DNA of 64,000 nt from Oribacterium asaccharolyticum ACB7 (GCF_000238075.1 NZ_JH414507.1:24313-88312), one strand, 5' to 3'; shown: positions 25,561-34,966, numbered from the stretch's first letter. Numbers and translations are program-made. The notes: a model not told the origin generated them from the sequence alone.

Positions 25561-25795
25561 AGCTGTCCTTTCCGTTTTTCCCTTTTTTCAAGCTTTGCTT
25601 GTATGGATAAACTCCGCTACTCTACCCCTATGTTTTTCGTTTATTCTCTTCATTTTTTATCTTTTCATAGTAGCAGATTGCCATGCGTCTTTCAAGAAAC
25701 GACAGGCCTTCTGCCCTTAAGCTTTTCCTTCCGATTTTCATAAGATTTTAAAAAACGAGGTATTACTGTTTATTTTATTCTGCTTGAAATCATGT

Positions 25796-25801
25796 TATGA
25801 T
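25796..25801 (+). promoter_or_regulatory. Extended -10 promoter element
   Basis: TGT-TATGAT is an extended -10 box 60 bases before the zinc-ribbon gene; no good -35 is seen. The rest of the 300-base divergent gap (25561-25860) is AT-rich. It must also carry the hydrolase promoter, and I see no gene in it. Confidence 0.4.
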
Positions 25802-25860
25802 AAAAAATATTGAATTTTGAATTCATCTTTTATATTTATTTTTTAAAGAGAGGAGGTTTT

Positions 25861-26232
25861 ATGCTCATTTGTCCCATATGTGATTCTACATTGATCAATC
25901 GGTTCTGCCCTCTATGCCGGAAATTCGTAAAAGAGCCCTGGGTACTGGATGATCATGTGTATATCAATCGCTCTCATTCGTTACCGGATGACTTTTGTGA
26001 GTTTCACGGAAACGGGCGAAAGGTAACCTACCTGAACAGGACTGCGGATAAAAAATCTCCGCTCATTTCCGGGAAGGTCAATGCCATGCCCAAACCCTCG
26101 TCCTACTCCGCTAAGCCTACGACAAACAGCCTGTCTCAAAAGGCAAGGGTTTCCGGCTTTTCCGGCGGAACGGATGCTTTCCATGCCGCTTTCTCAAAGC
26201 CCGGGCAGAACAATGTACCACGAAAAAAGTAA
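25861..26232 (+). CDS. Small zinc-ribbon protein, unknown
   Basis: 123 residues. Cysteines in L-I-C-P-I-C-D-S and R-F-C-P-L-C-R-K (residues 4-19) form a single zinc ribbon. The rest is polar, Ser/Pro/Lys-rich and probably disordered, ending S-K-P-G-Q-N-N-V-P-R-K-K. The ATG at 25861, behind GAGAGGAGG, is the start; an upstream in-frame ATG at 25810 has no ribosome site. It may bind nucleic acid or protein. It precedes the SPFH gene by 76 bases on the same strand. Confidence 0.75.
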   Translation: MLICPICDSTLINRFCPLCRKFVKEPWVLDDHVYINRSHSLPDDFCEFHGNGRKVTYLNRTADKKSPLISGKVNAMPKPSSYSAKPTTNSLSQKARVSGFSGGTDAFHAAFSKPGQNNVPRKK

Positions 26233-26308
26233 AAAGATCTTCTTTCCCCTCTTAAGGGGCAAATGATTCCATTGATTTTTACCGAAGCACACAGAAAGGA
26301 TTACGAAC

Positions 26309-27262
26309 ATGCCTATTGTTATTTTTTTGATTGTTTTATTTCTTATTTTTCTTTCTACCATTCGCATCGTGCCTGAAGCCTGTGCCATGGTCGTTGAGCG
26401 TCTCGGAAGCTTTCATTCCGTGTGGAGACCGGGCGTACATATTCTCATCCCCTTCATGGACAGAATTGCCAAGCGCATCAATTTAAAAGAGCAGGTAGCT
26501 GACTTCCCGCCCCAACCCGTTATCACAAAGGATAATGTAACCATGCGAATCGACTCCGTCGTTTTCTTTGTGATTACCGATCCGAAACTCTATGCCTACG
26601 GTGTGGAGAACCCTATTGCGGCTATCGAGAACTTAACCGCTACTACCCTTCGTAACATCATCGGTTCCATGGACTTGGATACCACTTTGACTTCCCGTGA
26701 CGAAATCAATACCCAGATGCGTTCGCTTTTGGACGTAGCTACCGATCCTTGGGGAATTAAGGTAAACCGTGTGGAGTTGAAGAACATTCTTCCTCCCGAT
26801 GCGATTCGCGAAGCCATGGAGAAGCAGATGAAGGCGGAGCGCGAAAAGAGAGAATCCATTACGCTTGCAGAAGCAAAGAAGCAGTCCGCTGTCCTTACTG
26901 CAGAGGGTAATAAACAAGCTGCTATCTTGAATGCGGAAGCCGATAAGCAGAAAACCATTCTTGCCGCGGAAGCGCAGAAGGAAAAAGAAATCCGTGAGGC
27001 AGAGGGTCGTGCACAAGCTATTTTGGATGTACAAAGAGCGGAAGCGGAAGGAATCCGCCTGCTGAAGGAAGCCGGTGCAGATGATGCCGTACTTCGCATC
27101 CGCAGCTTAGAAACCTTTGCCAAGGTATCGGAAGGAAAGGCTACCAAGATTATTATTCCTTCCGACATCCAGAATATGGCAGGTTTGTTAAACAGTTTAA
27201 AAGAAAGTCTTGTTTCCCCCTCTACTGTGCATCCGACAGAAAACGGAAATGAGGAAGCATGA
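26309..27262 (+). CDS. SPFH/band 7 (stomatin/QmcA-type) membrane protein
   Basis: 317 residues. An N-terminal hydrophobic anchor (about 2-17) precedes the SPFH domain (V-P-E-A-C-A-M-V-V-E-R-L-G, V-V-F-F-V-I-T-D-P-K-L-Y-A-Y) and a long Ala/Glu/Lys coiled coil (about 170-260; A-E-G-N-K-Q-A-A-I-L-N-A-E-A-D). Family members oligomerise into membrane microdomain scaffolds and often recruit proteases. The NfeD-type protease partner common beside band-7 genes is not here. The stop overlaps the HAD gene start by 4 bases (ATGA), so the two are coupled. Confidence 0.9.
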   Translation: MPIVIFLIVLFLIFLSTIRIVPEACAMVVERLGSFHSVWRPGVHILIPFMDRIAKRINLKEQVADFPPQPVITKDNVTMRIDSVVFFVITDPKLYAYGVENPIAAIENLTATTLRNIIGSMDLDTTLTSRDEINTQMRSLLDVATDPWGIKVNRVELKNILPPDAIREAMEKQMKAEREKRESITLAEAKKQSAVLTAEGNKQAAILNAEADKQKTILAAEAQKEKEIREAEGRAQAILDVQRAEAEGIRLLKEAGADDAVLRIRSLETFAKVSEGKATKIIIPSDIQNMAGLLNSLKESLVSPSTVHPTENGNEEA

Positions 27263-28179
27263 TTAAAATTATCTTTTTTGACATTGACGGCACGCTCCGT
27301 CCCTTTGAAACCGGCGTTGTCCCGGAATCCACCAAACTGGCCATTGAAAAGGCAAGAGCTGCAGGGATTTACTGTGCGATTGCAACAGGCAGACATTGGG
27401 TGGAAATTCATAATGAAGGCCTGGTAGACGGAATGTATTTTGATGCCTTTGTCACTCTTGACGGCGGCTACAGTTATATTTTAAAGGAAGATAAAGCGAA
27501 GGCGCATTTTGCCGTAAATCCCGGAAAAAAGCCTAAGGAATATCAATTCCTGATGGATGTTCCGGATGAGGAGCTTCCTTATTTTGACCCCAAGTACGGG
27601 GAGGTCCTTCTAAAGGAGTCCATCCCTTCTTCCATGGTGAACCGGCTTCTGCAGTTTTTAGAGAAAGATCCTTTTCCGGTTCTCTTTTTAGAGGAGAGAC
27701 GCCTATATGCCAACTTTGTAAATGAAGATCTCCTCCGCACGCTGGCCTATGTTCACACCGGCCTTCCCCCTCTTCTTCCTCTTTCAGAGGCAACAAAAAA
27801 CGAGCAGCTTATGCTGATTCCCATTTTGCGCGCAAATCAGGTGCCGGAGATAGAAAAAACTCTTCCGGACTGTCATCTGATACGCTGGTCTGACGGAATG
27901 TCCTTTGACATCGCCAAAAAAGGCGTTTCCAAGATTCACGGAATTCAGAAAATCATAGAACGCTTGGGAATTTCCATGGAAGAGGTTGCCGCAATCGGTG
28001 ACGGCTGGAACGATGTCGAAATGCTGGATTCCGTTGGCCTGGGAATTGCCATGGGGAATGCCAAGCCGGAGACAAAGGCGGTTGCGAATCACATTACGGA
28101 CCATATTTTGGAAGAGGGACTTCCGAAGGCTGTTGACTACATTTTGGATTTAAACGAGATGTCTCAGGCTTCGCCTTAG
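27259..28179 (+). CDS. Cof-type HAD-IIB phosphatase
   Basis: 306 residues. HAD motif I is F-F-D-I-D-G-T-L (nucleophile and acid Asp near residues 7 and 9), motif II is A-T-G-R, and motif IV is G-D-G-W-N-D-V-E-M-L-D. The large cap in the middle is the Cof (IIB) type. Substrates are usually sugar phosphates or nucleotides. Translation is coupled to the SPFH gene. The final residues N-E-M-S-Q-A-S-P and the stop codon are encoded by a dispersed hairpin repeat (28153-28188), so the native C-terminus was probably replaced or extended. Confidence 0.92.
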   Translation: MIKIIFFDIDGTLRPFETGVVPESTKLAIEKARAAGIYCAIATGRHWVEIHNEGLVDGMYFDAFVTLDGGYSYILKEDKAKAHFAVNPGKKPKEYQFLMDVPDEELPYFDPKYGEVLLKESIPSSMVNRLLQFLEKDPFPVLFLEERRLYANFVNEDLLRTLAYVHTGLPPLLPLSEATKNEQLMLIPILRANQVPEIEKTLPDCHLIRWSDGMSFDIAKKGVSKIHGIQKIIERLGISMEEVAAIGDGWNDVEMLDSVGLGIAMGNAKPETKAVANHITDHILEEGLPKAVDYILDLNEMSQASP

Positions 28180-28188
28180 CCACTCGTT
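28153..28188. repeat. Dispersed hairpin repeat, copy F
   Basis: AACGAG (28153-28158) pairs with CTCGTT (28183-28188), enclosing TCAGGCTTCGCCTTAGCCA with an inner GGC-TTC-GCC stem. The core recurs at 51011-51046 on the other strand with the outer stem changed to AACAAG/CTTGTT, a compensatory change. It overlaps the 3' end of the HAD gene. Confidence 0.75.
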
Positions 28189-28191
28189 ATG

Positions 28192-28227
28192 AACAAGAGG
28201 TCTTAGGCTCCGCCTGCCCCATTTGTT
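28192..28227. repeat. Dispersed hairpin repeat, copy E
   Basis: AACAAG (28192-28197) and TTTGTT (28222-28227) enclose GGTCTTAGGCTCCGCC. A tandem diverged copy of the element at 28153, three bases away, in the gap before yggS. Confidence 0.7.
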
Positions 28228-28267
28228 AAGGATTAGAGCTGGATACTTTTAAGGAGAGGATCGCTTT

Positions 28268-28972
28268 ATGCAGAAAGAAGTTGAACTGGTAAGGGAAAAG
28301 ATTCGTCTTGCCTGTGACCGGGCTGGTAGAGATTCGGAGACGGTTTTACTTCTCGGCGTATCCAAGACCAAGCCTTATTCCGCACTACAAGAAGCCTACT
28401 CTTACGGTATTCACGATTTCGGAGAGAATAAAGTGCAGGAAATCCGGCAGAAATATGAAATGATGCTGGAGGACAGTCTAATGAAGGACTGTCCCCCCCG
28501 CTTTCATATGATTGGTACCCTTCAAAAAAATAAAGTGAAATATCTTCCCGGAAAAGTTGTCCTGATTCATTCCGTAGATTCTCTTCCTCTTTCTCTCGAA
28601 ATTGAAAAAGAATACGCGAAAAAGGAAACTACCGCGAAAATTCTTTTGGAAGTTAACGTTGCAAAGGAAGAAAGCAAATCCGGCTTTTCTTTGGAAGAAC
28701 TCGAAGCTGTTGTTACCGAGCTTGCAAAGCTTCCTCACGTTCTGGTCTGCGGTCTGATGACCGTCGCTCCCTTTACAGAGGATGCTGAAGAAAATCGCCC
28801 TGTCTTCCGGGCTCTTCGTGAGGCTCTGCTTTCTTTACAAAAAAAATTCCCCGCCCTTCCCTTAACGGAGTTATCCATGGGAATGAGCGGAGATTATGAA
28901 GTCGCCGTAGAAGAAGGTGCGACAATTGTTCGAGTAGGTTCTTTTATCTTTGGGGAAAGAGTCTATCTTTAA
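28268..28972 (+). CDS. yggS: YggS-family PLP-binding protein
   Basis: 234 residues. The PLP lysine lies in L-L-G-V-S-K-T-K-P, followed by F-G-E-N-K-V-Q-E and the closing G-M-S-G-D-Y-E-V-A-V-E-E-G-A-T-I-V-R-V-G, all hallmarks of YggS/PLPBP. The protein has no known enzyme activity and supports vitamin B6 and amino-acid homeostasis in other bacteria. AAGGAGAGG precedes the ATG. In many Firmicutes it lies beside sepF in the division cluster; here it follows the SPFH-HAD pair. The last codons overlap the stop of the convergent HD gene. Confidence 0.95.
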   Translation: MQKEVELVREKIRLACDRAGRDSETVLLLGVSKTKPYSALQEAYSYGIHDFGENKVQEIRQKYEMMLEDSLMKDCPPRFHMIGTLQKNKVKYLPGKVVLIHSVDSLPLSLEIEKEYAKKETTAKILLEVNVAKEESKSGFSLEELEAVVTELAKLPHVLVCGLMTVAPFTEDAEENRPVFRALREALLSLQKKFPALPLTELSMGMSGDYEVAVEEGATIVRVGSFIFGERVYL

Positions 28973-29514
28973 GAAAAACTGAGCTTGGTTCTCAGATAAT
29001 GTGCAACTCTTTTTTGCACCACTGTGATACGATACCGCAAACGGGCAAAGGCAATCACGATATTTTGCAGGGATTCCTGCAATGCCACCGTCTTATCCGA
29101 AAGGGTTAAGAGGTATGCAATTCTACTGTTCGGCAATCTGGTAGACAGTGGAAACATGTGGGTGAGAATCGCTCTTTTCTCCACATGATTCAGATAAAAA
29201 TTCTGCTTTTCCGAATTCTCTACGGCATCTTCTCCGTGATAGAAGCAGTACCATCTTCCGTCATGACTTGTGCCGTCATCCTTATGATAATCAATCATAC
29301 AAAAATCATGCAGCAATCCGATTTTTCCGGCACTATCCGCATCCATATGCCACTTTTTTGCCAATTTGTAAGCCATTAAAGCAACTCTTACACTGTGTGC
29401 ATAGGTATTGGTGCTACCGTGTCTGGGTACGTTCTTCAGCTTTTTATATTCCTCATTTTCAAGAATATATCTGAATTTTCTTAAGAACTCCAACTGTTCC
29501 CTTTTTACGCGCAT
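28969..29514 (-). CDS. HD-domain hydrolase
   Basis: 181 residues. The HD metal site is visible as a His in T-Y-A-H-S-V-R-V-A followed by G-L-L-H-D-F, with additional His residues in Y-H-K-D-D-G-T-S-H and F-Y-H-G-E-D-A. No TM or signal peptide. HD proteins hydrolyse phosphate esters, from nucleotides to tRNA 3' ends; the substrate is not evident. GAGGAG precedes the start. Convergent with yggS, overlapping it by four bases, so no terminator separates them. Confidence 0.85.
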   Translation of the reverse strand: MRVKREQLEFLRKFRYILENEEYKKLKNVPRHGSTNTYAHSVRVALMAYKLAKKWHMDADSAGKIGLLHDFCMIDYHKDDGTSHDGRWYCFYHGEDAVENSEKQNFYLNHVEKRAILTHMFPLSTRLPNSRIAYLLTLSDKTVALQESLQNIVIAFARLRYRITVVQKRVAHYLRTKLSFS

Positions 29515-29729
29515 CGGGTATTTCTCCTCATAAGTCTACACAAAATTATACGAATCTAACATCGACGTTAACTCGTATATAATAAGGTCATCTCAACGTA
29601 AAATGCAATATTTTTTATAGAATCTTAAACTTCTTTCCGACTTTACATGCTTCTGAAAAAGCTGTATCATTTTTCTGCCTTAATCTTTATTTTGTGGAAC
29701 ACGCTTTACTATAGATTTGGAAAAATACA

Positions 29730-31331
29730 ATGGATGAAAAAGAACCGGAAAAAGAAATAGAAAAAAAAGAGGATGGCGGCAATGCTAAGCCAAAGAAGTT
29801 CGGAACTTGGAAAATCTTCCTGACCGGCCTTGTTTTTTTATTTGCACTGCTTTCTTTTACGCTGTACTTTTCTTTGCAGTTTTTACTGGGAAACTGGAAT
29901 GAGCTTACGGTAGACGAGATTTTATACCATATCAAATCCCCGATGGGAGGAGCCGGACCGCATTTGGTTCAGCTCTTCCTTTTGTCTGTCCTGCTCCCCG
30001 CCGTAGCCCTCTTTCTACTCTTGCTTTTTATCTATCTTTTTTCAAAGCGCAGGTTTCTCCCCCTATACTTTTCTATCGGCTTTTTTGTTTTTGTCCTCAC
30101 GATTTGCAATGCCTGGGACAGCATTTCCCTCGGAAGCTATATCCTTTCCCAGATACAATCTTCTTCTTTTATCGAAGACCATTATGTGGATCCTAAGGGG
30201 CTTTCTCTCCATTTTCCCGAGAAAAAGAGAAACCTGATTTATATCTATATGGAATCCACGGAGCTCACCTTTATGGACAAAGCCCATGGCGGAGCTTTTC
30301 CCGAAAATCTTCTACCGGAGCTTTGTGCGCTCGGAAAGGAAGGGGAAGATTTTTCCGCAGAGGGAGAGATTCGAAATGGTGGAATTGCCATGCCGGGTGC
30401 CACCTGGACGATGGGTGCCATGTTTGCACAAAGCACCGGGCTGCCCTTAAAGATTTCCATTGAGCAGAACTCTATGGACAGTCAGGAGCATTTCTTTCCT
30501 TCCGTCACCGCACTGGGCGATATTCTGGAGGAAGAAGGCTATACCCAAAAATTTCTTTTAGGTTCGGTAGGCTATTTTGGCGGTCGAGAGCTTTTTATGA
30601 AAGACCACGGAAATGTAGCTGTGGAAGATTTCAGTTATTGGAAGCGAAAAAATAAATTTCCCAGAGATTATTGGGTAAACTGGGGCTTCGAAGATGAAAA
30701 GCTTTTTACCTATGCAAAGGAAGAATTGCTGAATCTGGCAAAGAACGACAGACCCTTCAACCTTACCCTGCTCACCGTAGACACCCATTTTCCGGACGGC
30801 TATGTTTGCAGGCTCTGTAAAAATACTTATCCTGATAACCAGTATGCAAATGTTTTCAACTGTACGTCCCGTCAGGTCAATGACTTTGTCAGCTGGATTA
30901 AGGAACAGGATTTTTATGAAAATACGAGCATTGTGATTTCAGGCGATCATCCTACCATGGACCGGGATTTTTGCAATGACGTAGATTCGTCTTATCAGAG
31001 AAAAGTCTACACCTGCTATTTAAATGCCGCTACCTCCGTAAAAGAAAAAAAACACAGAGAATACAGTACCTTTGACGACTTCCCCACAACGCTGGCTGCT
31101 CTCGGCGTCGAAATTCCCGGAGATCGCCTTGGCCTCGGGACAAATCTTTTTTCCGGTCTCCCCACCCTTACGGAGGAATTCGGAAAAAAGGCCGAAAAAA
31201 AAGAGCTCGAAAAGCGCTCCGACTTTATGATTCGCCTCGGCGGGATAGATAAAAACTCCGCCTTTAAGCAAAAGGAAGAAAAAGAGCAGAAGAAGAAAGA
31301 GCAAAAAAAGGAAGAACGAAAAAAGAGTTAA
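29730..31331 (+). CDS. LtaS/MdoB-like alkaline-phosphatase-superfamily transferase
   Basis: 533 residues. A charged N-terminus precedes three TM helices (about 26-50, 76-103, 109-130) and an extracellular sulfatase-like domain. I-Y-I-Y-M-E-S-T-E supplies the first metal acid, G-A-T-W-T-M-G the expected catalytic Thr, V-D-T-H-F-P-D-G a substrate-site His, and I-S-G-D-H-P-T-M-D the late metal residues. This resembles lipoteichoic acid synthase and phosphoglycerol transferases, which move glycerol phosphate from lipid to polymer. It has fewer TM helices than LtaS (five). The tail is extremely Lys/Glu rich. No good ribosome site precedes the ATG, so the start is less certain. Confidence 0.85.
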   Translation: MDEKEPEKEIEKKEDGGNAKPKKFGTWKIFLTGLVFLFALLSFTLYFSLQFLLGNWNELTVDEILYHIKSPMGGAGPHLVQLFLLSVLLPAVALFLLLLFIYLFSKRRFLPLYFSIGFFVFVLTICNAWDSISLGSYILSQIQSSSFIEDHYVDPKGLSLHFPEKKRNLIYIYMESTELTFMDKAHGGAFPENLLPELCALGKEGEDFSAEGEIRNGGIAMPGATWTMGAMFAQSTGLPLKISIEQNSMDSQEHFFPSVTALGDILEEEGYTQKFLLGSVGYFGGRELFMKDHGNVAVEDFSYWKRKNKFPRDYWVNWGFEDEKLFTYAKEELLNLAKNDRPFNLTLLTVDTHFPDGYVCRLCKNTYPDNQYANVFNCTSRQVNDFVSWIKEQDFYENTSIVISGDHPTMDRDFCNDVDSSYQRKVYTCYLNAATSVKEKKHREYSTFDDFPTTLAALGVEIPGDRLGLGTNLFSGLPTLTEEFGKKAEKKELEKRSDFMIRLGGIDKNSAFKQKEEKEQKKKEQKKEERKKS

Positions 31332-31340
31332 ACGAGACTT

Positions 31341-33092
31341 TTATACTTTCATTCCCGCCTTGTCTCGCTGCTCTCTATATCTGCACTTATCCTTGTACAT
31401 CCTTTTATCCGCTTTTCGAATCACATAATCCGCGCTGATAAATTCCTTTTCCGCCAGGTGTTCCTCCGCAGCAAGCTCGCTGTAGCCTGCTACGCCGATG
31501 GAAAGACTCACCGGGAACGGTACTTTCTCCCTCTCCTTTATCGCTTCCAGATCTTCACGAATCTGTTTTGCCACATTGACAACAAGATGTTCCGGAAAAA
31601 TGACAGCCAAAAATTCATCTCCACCGCTTCTGCCGCAGAAGCCGTTCGCGTTATCCACCGCACCCTTTATGGCATTAGAAACCATTTTAATCAGTTGGTC
31701 TCCACAGTCATGTCCGAAATGATCATTGGTATATTTTAAATCGTTGATGTCCATAAAAATCACGGCATACCCGGTAGCACGTTGACTGTCCAGAAGATCT
31801 ATTTTTCTCTGCAGGAACTGACGATTTCCCATTCCGCTCAAATTGTCCGTGAAAGCCAATACTCTTAAGTGCTCATCCTCCATAGCTTTCTGCATTACCA
31901 TGATAAGCTTGAAAGAAAAGGCCGTGATAAACACGAAAATCATCACTAAAATCATGACCTTCGAATAGTGTATTTTTACAAAGAGCTGCATAAAACGCGG
32001 CCATCTCTCACTTACTCTTGCAGACAAAATCAGGCGAACCTGTTCCATGATTCCCAGTAAGGCCACAAAAATAAGTCCGAAGCCCAAGATGCGGTCGGAA
32101 TTATTTTTCACCATTCTGCCGGGGAACATGAGGCTCAGAACCGTGGAGAGCAACATCACGATTTGGACTCCCTGCGCTATCCGTAAATGCCAAACATAGG
32201 TATAGCCTGTAGGCAGGAAATAGAGAAATAAGGTCAGTACAAAAAAGGAAAAGAGAATTCCTCCCGAAATCTTCAAGAATCGTCTAACCCGAGGACGTTC
32301 CGTTTCGTGACTGGCATATAGCGGAGCCGCCGAAAGTAATAAGTACATCCCGATATATTCGGATACGGCATTCAGGTCTTCACAATCCGTAAGCATATAC
32401 ATCATGCCCGAATTTCCGAGATGCCAGAGGGTAATGGCAAAAATCATGGTCGTCAGCCAAAATCCTTCTCTTGCATAGTGATGTCTAAGAGAAAAGACCG
32501 CAAAAGCAACCATGGCGATAAAGGTGGCAATCAATGTCATCACAAAGATTGCATAAGAAGTCTCCAGTCCGATAATGGAGAAAAACAGAGCATCCCGCTC
32601 ACTCATCAAAACGGGTTCATCAAAGTTGTTTTCCATAAAACGAATTTTTGGCGTGATTTCCACCCGAATTTCCTCTCCGAAGGCTTCTTCCGGCACCGGA
32701 ATAGCAACCCTGATATGCCCAATCATATGACGTTTCAGGTTTGTTCCATAAGAAGCCAGTAATTGATCCTTATAATAGGCCTTTATCTCACTATTATAGA
32801 AAAAGAAGTTAATGGACTGATGTTCTTTTTTCCAGCTTTTTTCCAAAGGAATCCGTATCGTTATCCGGTCCTTTTCGGAAGAAAAGTTAAAGAAGTGGCT
32901 GTCAAAGCGGTCCACTGTGCCGTCCTCATGCTGGACCTCCACGCACATCTTATTGAGAATCCTGTACTCGTCCGCGGGAATTTTTCCCCATACACTTAAA
33001 AAGAGGCGCAAGATAAGTATCCCTGCCAAAACAGAGAAAAATAAGAGGAAAAATGTTTTATTTTCATTATATAGCGAACGTATCCCCCTCAT
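31341..33092 (-). CDS. 7TM-sensor diguanylate cyclase (GGDEF), paralogue 2
   Basis: 583 residues. One TM (about 12-33), a roughly 130-residue extracellular beta-rich sensor (H-E-D-G-T-V-D-R-F-D-S, S-I-N-F-F-F-Y), seven further TM helices (about 165-395) and a GGDEF domain (about 420-575) with R-S-G-G-D-E-F at about 489. The motif is intact, so it should make cyclic di-GMP; no RxxD inhibitory site sits five residues before it. The layout resembles 7TMR-DISM receptors. Its whole length aligns with the gene 97 bases upstream, a tandem duplication. The start 33092 is set by CAAGGAG; the longer frame to 33269 overlaps the neighbour. Confidence 0.9.
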   Translation of the reverse strand: MRGIRSLYNENKTFFLLFFSVLAGILILRLFLSVWGKIPADEYRILNKMCVEVQHEDGTVDRFDSHFFNFSSEKDRITIRIPLEKSWKKEHQSINFFFYNSEIKAYYKDQLLASYGTNLKRHMIGHIRVAIPVPEEAFGEEIRVEITPKIRFMENNFDEPVLMSERDALFFSIIGLETSYAIFVMTLIATFIAMVAFAVFSLRHHYAREGFWLTTMIFAITLWHLGNSGMMYMLTDCEDLNAVSEYIGMYLLLSAAPLYASHETERPRVRRFLKISGGILFSFFVLTLFLYFLPTGYTYVWHLRIAQGVQIVMLLSTVLSLMFPGRMVKNNSDRILGFGLIFVALLGIMEQVRLILSARVSERWPRFMQLFVKIHYSKVMILVMIFVFITAFSFKLIMVMQKAMEDEHLRVLAFTDNLSGMGNRQFLQRKIDLLDSQRATGYAVIFMDINDLKYTNDHFGHDCGDQLIKMVSNAIKGAVDNANGFCGRSGGDEFLAVIFPEHLVVNVAKQIREDLEAIKEREKVPFPVSLSIGVAGYSELAAEEHLAEKEFISADYVIRKADKRMYKDKCRYREQRDKAGMKV

Positions 33093-33189
33093 TGCTACTC
33101 CTTGCTTTTTCAGATTTTTTTTAAAACCTCCCCTTTCGCTTTTACCACTCTTAATATCGCCTAATATTTTTGTAATATAATCTCTATTC

Positions 33190-34926
33190 TTAAGAAACAA
33201 GCGGATGTTTCTTTTTATGAACACACTTATCTTCATACATACGAGCATCCGCCTTCCGAATGACATCACTGCTACTAATCATCTCCAAACCGGAAAAGCG
33301 ACGTTCTTCCTCTACTTCCCTATAATTTGCTATACCAAGAGAAAGGCTAACCGGGAATACCGGCTTTTCCTCCTCTTTTGTTTTCTGCAGATTCGCGTTT
33401 ATCTGCTTTGCTACCTCTGTCGCCTTATTCGCCGGAATCAGCACAGAAAGAAACTCATCTCCACCGTTTCTTCCATAAAAGCCACTCATATTATCCATTG
33501 CTTTCTTAATAGAAGAAGAAACCATTCTAATCAGATGATCGCCTTCCTCATGTCCAAAATGATCATTGGTATACTTTAAGTCATTAATATCCATAAAAAT
33601 CACGGCATAATCTCTATTCCGACTCTTATCCAAAATATCCAGTTTTCTTTGCAGATATTGTCGATTTCCCATGGCGCTGAGATTATCCGTGTAAGCGAGT
33701 ATTTTGAGATTCTTTTCTTCCAAAGTTTTCTGCACAACATTGCTTACCTTGAAGGCGTAGGAAGAGAGGAAGGTCAATACCAGCATATATAAGAGCCACC
33801 TGGAAAAAGGAGCTGCCGCAAACCACCGCAAAATAGGCGGAAAGTCCTCTGTAATCTTTGTTGCACAAATAATTCTGATTTGTTCCAAGATTCCAAAAAG
33901 CGACACAAAAATCAATCCGTATTGCATAATGTATTCTGCCATGTTCGCTGCTTTTTTTCCGGGAAAGAGAAGGCTTAGCAAAGCGGAAAATACCATAACA
34001 ATCTGGATTCCCTGCGCAATCCGCAGATATTTTACAAAAGTATAGCCTGTCGGAAGTAAATATAAAATGAGACAAAGTGCAAATACTCCGGAAAGGAGCT
34101 TTCCCATAAAGCGCAGATATTTTTTTACAAACGGGCGAACAGTTTCATAACTGGCAAAAAGAGGGGCACTGAAGAAGAGCATATACATCCCGATGTATTC
34201 CACAATCGCATTAAAGTCCTCATTGGCGTTCACGGCATAAATCATCCCTGTATTTCCCATGTACCAGGCTATAATGGAGTTAATTAAAATCATCATCCAA
34301 AATCCTTCTTTGGCGTAGTCCTGTAAGAAATATTGGCACGCCAAAAAAGCAATCGCAAAAAACGTTCCAATCAGAACCATATAGAAAAAGGAGAAAGACG
34401 TTTCCTTCCCTAAAACCGGGAAAAACAAAGCATTCTGAATTGGCATTAAAACCGGAAAATGGAAGGTGTCCTCCATAAAATCCATTGTGGGCTGAATTTC
34501 CACCCGAATTTCATCTCCATAGGCTTCCATCGGTACCGGAATAAGAATTTTCAGATGTCCTATCATATGCCTTTTAACATCTTCTCCATAGGATACCAGA
34601 AGCTTGTCCTTGTAATAAGCCTTCACCACACTGGCATAGAAGAAAAAGTTAATAGACTGATTCTCCTTTTTTAATTTTTCGTCCAAAGGAAGGTGCATCG
34701 TGATTTTATCGTTCTTGGATTGAAAATTAAACATGTTGCTGTCAAAGCTATCCACTGTTCCGTCTTCATGTTTCACATCCACCTTCATTTCGGATAAGCG
34801 GGTATAGCTGTTATTTTCCCCCCCATTCATACTGAAGGTTGCATACAATAAGAAAAAGGCCACGAAAAATACAACGAAGACCGGAATGACTCCCTTATTT
34901 ATTTTTAATAAAATCCTGTTTTTCAC
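33190..34926 (-). CDS. 7TM-sensor diguanylate cyclase (GGDEF), paralogue 1
   Basis: 578 residues, GTG start behind GGTGG. Same architecture as its neighbour: TM1 (about 12-32), an extracellular domain with H-E-D-G-T-V-D-S-F-D-S and S-I-N-F-F-F-Y, seven TM helices, and a GGDEF domain with R-N-G-G-D-E-F at about 488 and Y-A-V-I-F-M-D-I-N-D-L-K-Y-T-N-D upstream. It probably synthesises cyclic di-GMP in response to an extracellular signal. The GGDEF halves of the two are more alike than the TM halves, and the sensor loops differ, so they may read different cues. No EAL/HD-GYP phosphodiesterase is in the window. Confidence 0.9.
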   Translation of the reverse strand: MKNRILLKINKGVIPVFVVFFVAFFLLYATFSMNGGENNSYTRLSEMKVDVKHEDGTVDSFDSNMFNFQSKNDKITMHLPLDEKLKKENQSINFFFYASVVKAYYKDKLLVSYGEDVKRHMIGHLKILIPVPMEAYGDEIRVEIQPTMDFMEDTFHFPVLMPIQNALFFPVLGKETSFSFFYMVLIGTFFAIAFLACQYFLQDYAKEGFWMMILINSIIAWYMGNTGMIYAVNANEDFNAIVEYIGMYMLFFSAPLFASYETVRPFVKKYLRFMGKLLSGVFALCLILYLLPTGYTFVKYLRIAQGIQIVMVFSALLSLLFPGKKAANMAEYIMQYGLIFVSLFGILEQIRIICATKITEDFPPILRWFAAAPFSRWLLYMLVLTFLSSYAFKVSNVVQKTLEEKNLKILAYTDNLSAMGNRQYLQRKLDILDKSRNRDYAVIFMDINDLKYTNDHFGHEEGDHLIRMVSSSIKKAMDNMSGFYGRNGGDEFLSVLIPANKATEVAKQINANLQKTKEEEKPVFPVSLSLGIANYREVEEERRFSGLEMISSSDVIRKADARMYEDKCVHKKKHPLVS

Positions 34927-34966
34927 TTAAACCACCATAAATTCATGAATTGTCCGGATAGAAGGA

